Source: Rappaport israeli
Lineage (GTDB): Bacteria > Pseudomonadota > Gammaproteobacteria > Cardiobacteriales > Cardiobacteriaceae
Assembly (NCBI RefSeq): GCF_001888055.1
Contig: NZ_LXHZ01000003.1
Location: 41,465 to 105,464 of the forward strand
Direction: 5' to 3'
DNA length: 64,000 bases
The position numbers and the translations under genes were made by a program. Positions 11,723-19,133 of this stretch are shown one piece after another. Each line of letters opens with the position of its first letter. Position 1 is the stretch's first letter. The notes under the pieces are model-generated. The model was not told the origin of the DNA, searched no databases, and was given only the letters and a program-made list of their open reading frames with translations.

Positions 11723-12961
11723 GTGAAGATAAACCCAATACATGGATTGAGTGTGGCTTTGGTGACGGTTTTGGCGGGATGTACGTCGCCAAAAGAAGCT
11801 TTCTTAGATGCTAATCGTCAGCGTCCTAGTGAGCAATGTTTGCCATTTGATGGCACGATAGGTCAAGAAAATAGACAGCAGATGGCTGAACAAATGCCAG
11901 CTGTTACGAATCATGATGAGATTTTTGGCGATCATTTCCCTATGCAGTATGTGGTGAAAAAAGGCGATACGCTGTGGGATATTTCTAAAAAATTCTTGGC
12001 AAAACCATGGTATTGGAAGCAGATTTGGCATGATAATCCGCAAATCAAGAATCCGCATTTAATTTATCCTGGGGATGTGTTGAGTGTGGTTGCAATTGAT
12101 GGGCAAAAATATGTGTCTATTACTAAAGAGGGTCAAGCGCGTAAAGGGAGGGTGTCTGCGCGCGGTGGCAGTGATTTGCCTGTTGTGAAGTATTCACCGC
12201 ATGTACGTGAGCAGTCGTTGGCTGATGGTCCAATTAGTATTGCACATGCAACCATTCGTCCGCATTTGATGAAAACAAAAATTTATGCACCAGAAGCCAT
12301 TAAGGATTTGCCGTTTATTTATGGTGATGCAGGAGATTATTTAACCTTATCAATGCAACATGAAATTTATGCAAAAGGGCTGACGCAATTAGAAGGGCAA
12401 TATTTTGATATTTATCGAGTTGCACAACCAATTTTTGATTTGGAAAAATATAACCAACCTTCGCCTTATGCCTATGACCCTGATAGAAAGCCTATTGGGT
12501 ATCAGATGGATTACATCGGCAAGGCGGGATTGGAAAAACATGATTTGGCAAATGATTTAAGCATTTTAAATCCAATTGAGGTTGTGCGTGATATGCGCGA
12601 AGGCGATGTTATTGTGCCTGTAGATGCTCGTGATGAAATAATGCAATATTTCCCTCAATTACCCTCTGCCTATTGTAATCGTGGTTATATTGTCAAGAAG
12701 ACAAACAATTCAACTTTAGCAATTAAAGAATTTGACACCATCATTACCAGCTTTGGTGCAGATAATAATGCGCGCCCTGGAGATGTGTGGAAAATTGCGC
12801 GTCCTGGTCCAACGCGGGTGATTAATGGTCAAATCTTGCAAACACCTGATAAAGATATTGGTTATTTAATGATTTATCGTGTTTACAATGATGTGAGTTT
12901 GGCATTTGTGCTGGATTCTTCACAAGAAATTTATGAAACTGATTATCTTGTCCGCCCTTGA
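11723..12961 (+). CDS. LysM-domain lipoprotein
   Basis: A 412-aa predicted lipoprotein. A hydrophobic N-terminus ends in the lipobox LAGC (Cys near residue 20), and a LysM peptidoglycan-binding repeat follows at about residues 76-125 (YVVKKGDTLWDISKKFL, NPHLIYPGDVLSVV). The remaining 280 residues have no domain I recognise beyond the long LysM/dprA-linked family. Genes of this type sit next to dprA, divergent from def-fmt, in many beta- and gammaproteobacteria, as here. Its stop overlaps the dprA start. A cell-wall-associated envelope role is likely, the exact job unknown. Confidence 0.88.
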   Translation: MKINPIHGLSVALVTVLAGCTSPKEAFLDANRQRPSEQCLPFDGTIGQENRQQMAEQMPAVTNHDEIFGDHFPMQYVVKKGDTLWDISKKFLAKPWYWKQIWHDNPQIKNPHLIYPGDVLSVVAIDGQKYVSITKEGQARKGRVSARGGSDLPVVKYSPHVREQSLADGPISIAHATIRPHLMKTKIYAPEAIKDLPFIYGDAGDYLTLSMQHEIYAKGLTQLEGQYFDIYRVAQPIFDLEKYNQPSPYAYDPDRKPIGYQMDYIGKAGLEKHDLANDLSILNPIEVVRDMREGDVIVPVDARDEIMQYFPQLPSAYCNRGYIVKKTNNSTLAIKEFDTIITSFGADNNARPGDVWKIARPGPTRVINGQILQTPDKDIGYLMIYRVYNDVSLAFVLDSSQEIYETDYLVRP

Positions 12962-14131
12962 ATGAACAGGATTTAGAGGCTTGGTGTTCGCTTTGGCGGG
13001 CACCAAGAGTCGGGGTAAAAACTTTTTATCAGCTTGTGGCGCTTTTTGGGTCGCCACAGGCGTTTTTTCATGCCTCGCAAAAAGAGTTGCGCGGAAAAAT
13101 GCCAAATGTCGCCAGTGAAAAATATCAGACGTGGCAACAGGCAAAAGGCAGTGGGGCGCAAGATATTGCTTGGCTTAATGAGGGGGAAAGACGCGCGATT
13201 ATTACGCTTGATGATGTGCGTTATCCGCCACTTTTAAAAATGATTTCTGACCCACCACCTCTTTTATTTGCTTGTGGTGAAATGGATTTGTTACAGCAGG
13301 AGCAATTGGCGGTGGTGGGCAGTCGTAATGCCACTCGTCCAGCGCTACAGACAACGACTGATTTTGTACAGGCACTATGCGCTCAGGGTTGGACGATTAC
13401 CAGCGGATTGGCATTGGGGGTTGATGCAGCGGCGCACCAAGCGGCTTTAGATTGTAAGGGGCGTACTATTGCTGTGGTGGCAACGGGGCTAGATAGGGTC
13501 TATCCTGCTAAAAATCGGGCGTTGGCGCATGCAATTGCGCGTGATGGGTTGATTATTTCAGAATTTCCTATTGGTACAGGAGTGCGTAGTGGGCATTTTC
13601 CACGGCGTAATCGGTTAATTAGTGGGATGTCGCAAGGCGTTTTGGTTAGTGAGGCATCGCTTAAAAGTGGTTCGTTGATTACAGCGCGCATGGCGATGGA
13701 GCAAGGGCGCGAGGTGTTTGCTATTCCAGGCTCTATTCATAATCCTATGGCACGTGGGTGTCATTATTTGATTAAGCAGGGGACAAAGTTAGTTGAAACC
13801 GCCCAAGATATTATAGAGGAGTTGCAATATACCTCTTCCTTGGCGCGCAAAAGTACAAAACAAACGCCTGCAAAAAGTAATGCAACCAACTGAAAACACA
13901 ACGCTTGAAGTAGATGAAAAGATAAAAGCGCCTCAAGAGATCACAACAGAAAATGAAGATGCACAACAACAGGTATTATTGGACTTGATGGGTTATGAGC
14001 CGTGGCATATTGACGCACTAATTACGCAAACTCAATTGACGAGTGCGCAAATTTCCGCCATGCTGTTAATATTGGAATTAGACGGCTGGGTGGAGAGTTT
14101 GCCTGGTAGTATTTTTCAGCGGATACGTTAA
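12958..14131 (+). CDS. dprA: DNA-processing protein DprA (one frameshift)
   Basis: Binds incoming single-stranded DNA during natural transformation and loads RecA. The SAM-like N-terminus is followed by the Rossmann DNA-binding core with AVVGSRNATRPA, SGLALGVDAAAHQ, AVVATGLDRVYPAKN and FPRRNRLISG. The frame ends early at 13893, but the winged-helix domain (LMGYEPWHIDALITQTQLTS, LELDGWVESLPGSIFQR) continues in the next frame to 14131. Removing one A from the run at 13870-13875 rejoins them. The start is probably the TTG overlapping the LysM stop (TTGA). A complete dprA supports competence in this organism. Confidence 0.92.
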
Positions 14132-14147
14132 AGAATGGGGAAAATCC

Positions 14148-14642
14148 ATGCGTGAATCGGTTATTGATGTATTGTTTTATCTTTTTGATGATATTTTGCC
14201 TGAGCAGAATTCGCATGAAACTGATTTAAATCAGATGGCTTTATGGCTTAGTGAGGCAGGATTTGAACGCGAGGATGTCGGGCGTGCAATGGATTGGTTT
14301 TATGAACTAACTCAGCTCAGCGCGCCTGTTGAAACTCTACGACATACTGGTATGCGTGATTATTCTGTGCGCATATTTTCTCCACAGGAGCAATTTTATA
14401 TTGATGATGAGGGGCAAAATTATTTGCAAGGATTGCTGCGTATGGGGTTATTAGACAATGTATTGCTTGAGAAAGTCATTGAGCGGGCATTGGCGCTTGA
14501 GGAAGCGCTCGATGTTATGATGCTTCGCTGGGTTGCTGCGATGGTGGTATTAAATGTCTATGGTGTGAACGAAGAGGCGTTATCTGAGCCTTTACGCGAA
14601 GAGTTTTGCACGCCATTAGGAGAACAGCGTTTATTGCATTAA
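14148..14642 (+). CDS. smg: Smg/DUF494 family protein
   Basis: A 164-aa cytoplasmic protein of the Smg family; the function is not firmly established. The start MRESVIDVLFYLFDD and the acidic, helix-rich body (LSEAGFEREDVGRAMDWFYEL, GLLRMGLLDNVLLEKVIERAL) match the family. It sits between dprA and topA, its conserved place in gammaproteobacteria. Gaps of 16 and 28 bp suggest one operon with its neighbours. Confidence 0.92.
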   Translation: MRESVIDVLFYLFDDILPEQNSHETDLNQMALWLSEAGFEREDVGRAMDWFYELTQLSAPVETLRHTGMRDYSVRIFSPQEQFYIDDEGQNYLQGLLRMGLLDNVLLEKVIERALALEEALDVMMLRWVAAMVVLNVYGVNEEALSEPLREEFCTPLGEQRLLH

Positions 14643-14670
14643 GCGCTAAAGGATAAATAGAAGAATTTTT

Positions 14671-17115
14671 ATGGCTAAACATTTATTGATTGTCGAATCT
14701 CCAGCAAAGTCTAAAACGCTGGCTAAATATTTGGGTAAGGATTATGAAATTCTTGCCTCTTATGGGCACGTGCGCGATTTGATTCCGAAAAATGGCGCTG
14801 TGGAAACAGAAAATGATTTTGTAATGAATTACGCTGTGATTGAGCGCAATGCTAAACATGTCAATAGCATCGCAAAAACGCTTAAAGAGTGTGATGATTT
14901 ATATTTAGCGACTGACCCTGATAGAGAAGGGGAGGCGATTTCGTGGCATTTGTATGAATTATTAAAAAATAAAGGCGCGCTAAAAGATAAGAAGGTTTAT
15001 CGCGTGGTATTTCATGAGATTACTAAAAATGCGATTGAGCAAGCAGTGCAAAATCCGCGTGAGATTGCAATGGATTTGGTTAATGCGCAACAGGCGCGTC
15101 GCGCGTTAGATTATTTAGTAGGATTTAATTTATCGCCACTTTTATGGCGAAAGGTTAAACCTGGATTATCCGCTGGGCGAGTGCAAAGTCCTGCGCTTCG
15201 TATGATTGTTGAACGCGAGCGCGAGATAGAAGCTTTTGAGAGTGAAGAATATTGGAAAATATTAGCGCAACTTAGCCAAAACAATCACGATTTTCAAGCG
15301 CAATTAACTTATTATCAAGGCGAGAAAGTCAAGCAATTTACCTTTGGCAATGAGCAGGACACGCAAGCTGCGATTGCGGTACTGAAAAAACAGGCTAATG
15401 GACGGTTAACCGTGATAGAGGTGGTGGCAAAAGACCGTGCTAGACATCCAGCACCGCCTTTTATCACCTCCACTTTGCAACAAGAAGCTGCGCGTAAATT
15501 GCGCTTTTCTGCCCAACGTACTATGCGCGTAGCGCAGCGTTTGTATGAGGAAGGTTATATTACTTATATGCGTACGGACTCGGTTAATTTGGCTAAAGAG
15601 GCGGTTAGTGCGTTACGTGATTTAATTGCTACACAATACGGCAAGGATTATTTGCCAGAAAAAGAAAGAAGCTATCTAACCAAATCTAAAAATGCCCAAG
15701 AAGCGCATGAGGCGATTCGTCCAACAGATGCAACTGTAGAACCACAGGCATTAGCTGGATTGGGCGCAGATGAGCAGAAGCTCTATGATTTGGTGCGCAA
15801 GCGTGCGATTGCCTCACAAATGGCATCGGCGGTATTAGAGCAGGTGAGTATTGATTTTGAAGCTGGTGGGTTGGACAATCAATTCCGCGTGAGTGGTTCA
15901 ACGATTAAATTCGCAGGCTTTATGAGCGTATATCTTGAAGATCAAGATGATGTCAGTGATGAGGTGCAGGCAATATTGCCTAAATTACAACAAGGCGATG
16001 TGGTTGCGTTAAACGATATTCTTGGAACGCAACATTTTACGCAACCGCCTCCGCGTTATACTGAAGCGAGTTTGATTAAATCCTTGGAAGAAAAAGGGAT
16101 TGGGCGCCCTTCTACTTATGCAAGCATTATCAGTACGTTGGTTAGTCGTGAATATGTAGAATTAGAGGCAAGACGCTTTACGCCGACTATCATTGGGAAG
16201 GTGGTTAATGATTTTCTCACCAATCATTTTGAGCGCTATGTGGACTATGATTTTACCGCTAAATTAGAAGATAATTTAGATGATGTGTCGCGTGGAGATT
16301 TAGAGTGGAAGCCACTATTGCGAGAGTTTTGGGATAATTTTTCACAAAATATTGAGCAGAAGAAAGATATTTCCCGCGAAGAGGTGATGCAGGCACGTGA
16401 TTTAGGCGTTGATAGCAAAACAGGTAAACCCGTTAGCGCGCGCTTTGGACGCTTTGGGCCGTTTGTGCAATTAGGCAGTAAAGAAGATGAGGAAAAGCCT
16501 AAATTTGCCAGCATTCCTGATGATTGGGATATGGAAACAATTACGCTTGAACAGGCGATGGAATTGTTTAAATTGCCACGTAGTTTGGGGAAAAGTGAAG
16601 AAGGCGAGGAAATGACGACCAATATTGGGCGTTATGGTCCTTATTTGCGCTATGGTAAAAAGTATGCTGCTTTACCAAAAGACGAAGACCCGCTTACGAT
16701 TACGCGTGAGCGCGCGCTGGCGTTGATTGAGGAGAAGCGCGAGGAAGAGCGCAAGAAATATATTAAAGAAATTCCTTATGGGGAGGCGCCACTTCAGGTA
16801 TTAAATGGACGTTTTGGACCGTATGTAACAGATGGCAAAGTAAATGCTTCTATCCCTAAGGCAATTGAGCCTGAGGATTTAACGCTTGAGCAAGCGCTTG
16901 ATTTGATTGAAAAATCAATTGCGCGAAAAGCAAAGCGAGGCATGGCGACAAAGGGGAAAAAAGACGCTAACGAAAAGAAAGCATCGGCGAAAAAAACCAC
17001 CAGTAAAAAGACCGCTGCTAAAAAATCGACTGCCAGTAAGGCTAAAGCAAGTACTAAATCTAAGTCATCAACCGCTAAGAATTCAACCGCTAAGAAAAAG
17101 AGTAGTGAACAATGA
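14671..17115 (+). CDS. topA: DNA topoisomerase I
   Basis: Type IA topoisomerase that relaxes negative supercoils. The Toprim domain (HLLIVESPAKSKTLAKYLG, DPDREGEAISWH) and central core carry the catalytic tyrosine in YITYMRTDSVN. The C-terminus differs from E. coli TopA. The C4 zinc fingers are absent (no cysteines), replaced by three FGRFGPFV/GRYGPYLRYGKK/NGRFGPYVTDGK repeats and a roughly 55-residue Lys/Ala/Ser/Thr-rich, histone-H1-like tail. The same layout is known in other proteobacteria. The stop overlaps the MarR gene by 4 bp. Confidence 0.96.
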   Translation: MAKHLLIVESPAKSKTLAKYLGKDYEILASYGHVRDLIPKNGAVETENDFVMNYAVIERNAKHVNSIAKTLKECDDLYLATDPDREGEAISWHLYELLKNKGALKDKKVYRVVFHEITKNAIEQAVQNPREIAMDLVNAQQARRALDYLVGFNLSPLLWRKVKPGLSAGRVQSPALRMIVEREREIEAFESEEYWKILAQLSQNNHDFQAQLTYYQGEKVKQFTFGNEQDTQAAIAVLKKQANGRLTVIEVVAKDRARHPAPPFITSTLQQEAARKLRFSAQRTMRVAQRLYEEGYITYMRTDSVNLAKEAVSALRDLIATQYGKDYLPEKERSYLTKSKNAQEAHEAIRPTDATVEPQALAGLGADEQKLYDLVRKRAIASQMASAVLEQVSIDFEAGGLDNQFRVSGSTIKFAGFMSVYLEDQDDVSDEVQAILPKLQQGDVVALNDILGTQHFTQPPPRYTEASLIKSLEEKGIGRPSTYASIISTLVSREYVELEARRFTPTIIGKVVNDFLTNHFERYVDYDFTAKLEDNLDDVSRGDLEWKPLLREFWDNFSQNIEQKKDISREEVMQARDLGVDSKTGKPVSARFGRFGPFVQLGSKEDEEKPKFASIPDDWDMETITLEQAMELFKLPRSLGKSEEGEEMTTNIGRYGPYLRYGKKYAALPKDEDPLTITRERALALIEEKREEERKKYIKEIPYGEAPLQVLNGRFGPYVTDGKVNASIPKAIEPEDLTLEQALDLIEKSIARKAKRGMATKGKKDANEKKASAKKTTSKKTAAKKSTASKAKASTKSKSSTAKNSTAKKKSSEQ

Positions 17116-17555
17116 GTGAACAGAAATTAGACGATTTGCGTTATGGATTTGCATTTTTAATGCATGATACAACCCGCCTTATGAATCGTTATTACGACCG
17201 ACGGGTGAAAATTCATGGGATTACGCGTACGCAGTGGACTTTGTTGACTTATCTTTCGCGCTATGAGGGAATTAGTCAAACAAAATTGGCAGAATATATG
17301 GATTTGGCGCCTATGACGTTAACGCGACAAATCGATAAATTAGAGCAAGATGGCTTGTTAGACCGTCGTCAGGATAGTCGCGATAGGCGAACCAATCTAA
17401 TTTTCTTAACAGAAAAAAGCCAGCTGTTAATGAAAAATATGCATAAAATCGCAAGTGAGGCAAAAGAGGCTGGGTTATGTGATTTTAGTGAGCAGGAGCG
17501 CGAGCAGTTTCGTGAATATTTAGTACGCATGCGGCGTAATATGGCAAGCGCATAA
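17112..17555 (+). CDS. MarR-family transcriptional regulator
   Basis: A 147-aa winged-helix repressor/activator. The N-terminal helix (DDLRYGFAFLMHDTTRLMNRYYDRR) is followed by the wHTH domain: TQWTLLTYLSRYEGISQTKLAEYMDLAPMTLTR recognition region and wing LLDRRQDSRDRRTNLIFLTEK. It resembles SlyA/MarR proteins, but the ligand and targets cannot be told. Its ATG overlaps the topA stop (ATGA), so it is probably co-translated from topA mRNA. Confidence 0.88.
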   Translation: MSEQKLDDLRYGFAFLMHDTTRLMNRYYDRRVKIHGITRTQWTLLTYLSRYEGISQTKLAEYMDLAPMTLTRQIDKLEQDGLLDRRQDSRDRRTNLIFLTEKSQLLMKNMHKIASEAKEAGLCDFSEQEREQFREYLVRMRRNMASA

Positions 17556-17730
17556 AGCTTTGCGACTTATTCTAAGGCGCTTATTCACTTTGCTGGATAA
17601 GCGCTAAATTTTTATCTGTAATTTCTGCAATAGGGTAGGCGATTTTTTGCAAACAAAGGAGAGATGAAAACCAAACCAATGAGATAAAAATGAAAGAGAG
17701 GTTTTTTGGGGTTAGAAGAGGGCGGCAGGG

Positions 17731-18108
17731 TTGATAAAACAAATATCTAAGAAAAAATGGCGGACTATAGCAAGTCTTTGGTTGGTGGCGGTGGTGGTGA
17801 TGTGTTTACTGCCTATGAGTCAGGTGGCGCCAATATCAAAAGAGCTGGCAGGGGGTATGGCGGTGGATAAGTGGGCGCATTTTGGGATTTATTGTATTGC
17901 GGCAATATTATGGCGGTTGGCAGGATGTTGTCTGTGGCGAGTGTTGCTGTTTTTATCCCTGATGGGTTGGGGGGTGGAGTGGGCGCAGGGGTTGACGACT
18001 TGGCGTAGTGCGCAGTGGGCAGATGGTGTGGCGAATATGTTAGGGGTGGGTTTGGGGTGTATGATGGTTGCGCTTATCCGTTGGGTTGGTTTTTTTACCA
18101 AAAGTTAA
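17731..18108 (+). CDS. VanZ-like membrane protein
   Basis: A 125-aa protein with four hydrophobic segments. It shows the VanZ-family pattern: an aspartate-lysine in VDKWAHFGIY between helices 1 and 2, and GVEWAQGLTTWRSAQWADGVANMLGVGLG, with its glutamate and asparagine, before the last helix. The start is a TTG with GGCAGGG upstream. No function is established for this type. A 175-bp gap with no visible feature separates it from the MarR gene. Confidence 0.7.
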   Translation: MIKQISKKKWRTIASLWLVAVVVMCLLPMSQVAPISKELAGGMAVDKWAHFGIYCIAAILWRLAGCCLWRVLLFLSLMGWGVEWAQGLTTWRSAQWADGVANMLGVGLGCMMVALIRWVGFFTKS

Positions 18109-18180
18109 GAGATAATGTGAGTTTTGATGGGGCAGGGGTAGTTTCTAGACCGCTAAAGCTATTTTAATTTAGGAGAGATT

Positions 18181-18654
18181 ATGGATGATTTTTATCGCGC
18201 ATCGCGTACCAATTTAGAGAAAGTAGGAGACGGGGCGGTAAGTGAGTCGGTGGTAAAGGTATTATCGACAAGTAGTTCTTGGGCGCGTTTCAATGCGGTG
18301 ATTAATTCTATAAATTTGGTCTTTACATTATTTTATGTCGCCATGATTCTTTTGAATCTGTTTTCTTCTGAAGTTTCATTGCAAGGGCGTTTGGCGAATG
18401 TTTTAATTGATGGATGGTGGGGGGTGGTGTCGATAGTGATTTATTGGTTTTTTGCTAAATCTATGAGTGATTATGCAACTTTGACTAAGCGTTTGTTGGT
18501 GAGTCGACAGGTGGAGGCAGATGTGGCGCAATGTTTTGCCCATAGTTCGACGTTTATTAAGACGCTGGAAATAACCTTGTTATTGTTTATCGGGGTTTTT
18601 GTTTTGGGTTTGATGACAGCGGTTATTTTGCCGATGTATATGTTGTTTAGATAA
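18181..18654 (+). CDS. Hypothetical membrane protein
   Basis: A 157-aa protein I cannot name. The N-terminal 40 residues are soluble, followed by hydrophobic segments at about 43-62 (INLVFTLFYVAMILLNLF) and 80-97 (WWGVVSIVIYWFFA), an amphipathic linker, and a final segment near 128-153 (TLLLFIGVFVLGLMTAVIL). The AGGAGAG ribosome site is strong. It pairs with the next gene, a similar small membrane protein 10 bp away, and the two probably act together. Confidence 0.6.
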   Translation: MDDFYRASRTNLEKVGDGAVSESVVKVLSTSSSWARFNAVINSINLVFTLFYVAMILLNLFSSEVSLQGRLANVLIDGWWGVVSIVIYWFFAKSMSDYATLTKRLLVSRQVEADVAQCFAHSSTFIKTLEITLLLFIGVFVLGLMTAVILPMYMLFR

Positions 18655-18664
18655 GGAGGCTTAG

Positions 18665-19033
18665 ATGAATGCGTTAATTATGGCACAACTGCCGAAGGCG
18701 ATTTTCTGGAGTCGTTTGACATCGATTTTCTTTTTGGTGATGGCGATTGTTTTAGTTTTATATACCATTATTATTGTTATTTTTGCCAATGGGGTCTTTT
18801 CAATAGTCAGTTTGCTTGGTGTGGCAGTGATGGGGGGATTTTTTTGGTTGTTTCGCGCGTATCAATTGGCATGTCAACAGTTATTGGCACAACCAACAAG
18901 CGCGCATTTAGAGCATGCTGTGCGTCGGCAGACGTTGATTATTAAGGTATTTGGTATGATTGCATTGTTTGTGATTGTGTTGATTGTGGTGGGGATAGCG
19001 CTAGCGATAACTGGTAGCATATATTTTCTCTAG
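18665..19033 (+). CDS. Hypothetical membrane protein
   Basis: A 122-aa protein with two hydrophobic segments near the N-terminus (LTSIFFLVMAIVLVLYTIIIVIF and the following VSLLGVAVMGGFFWLF), a polar loop with conserved-looking QLLAQPTSAHLEHAVRRQ, and a C-terminal helix. The topology resembles the preceding gene, suggesting an old duplication or a two-subunit membrane complex. AAGGAGGC precedes the ATG. A strong terminator ends the transcript 37 bp downstream. Function unknown. Confidence 0.6.
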   Translation: MNALIMAQLPKAIFWSRLTSIFFLVMAIVLVLYTIIIVIFANGVFSIVSLLGVAVMGGFFWLFRAYQLACQQLLAQPTSAHLEHAVRRQTLIIKVFGMIALFVIVLIVVGIALAITGSIYFL

Positions 19034-19070
19034 TTCAAACTGATTGGATTGTATAACGTTAGAATAACCT

Positions 19071-19102
19071 AACCCCGTTATATTAAATAACGGGGTTTTT
19101 TA
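19071..19102 (+). terminator. Rho-independent terminator
   Basis: The 11-bp stem AACCCCGTTAT / ATAACGGGGTT with a 5-nt loop is followed by a T run. It ends the plus-strand transcript of the small membrane genes, between them and the convergent ppc stop. Confidence 0.9.
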
Positions 19103-19133
19103 ATGATTGATTTTTGCTTAATTGGGAGAGGGT

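Noticed and set aside
13860-13900. Separate small winged-helix gene after dprA
   Set aside because: Its content is exactly the DprA C-terminal domain and no ribosome site precedes it. A one-base frame error is simpler.
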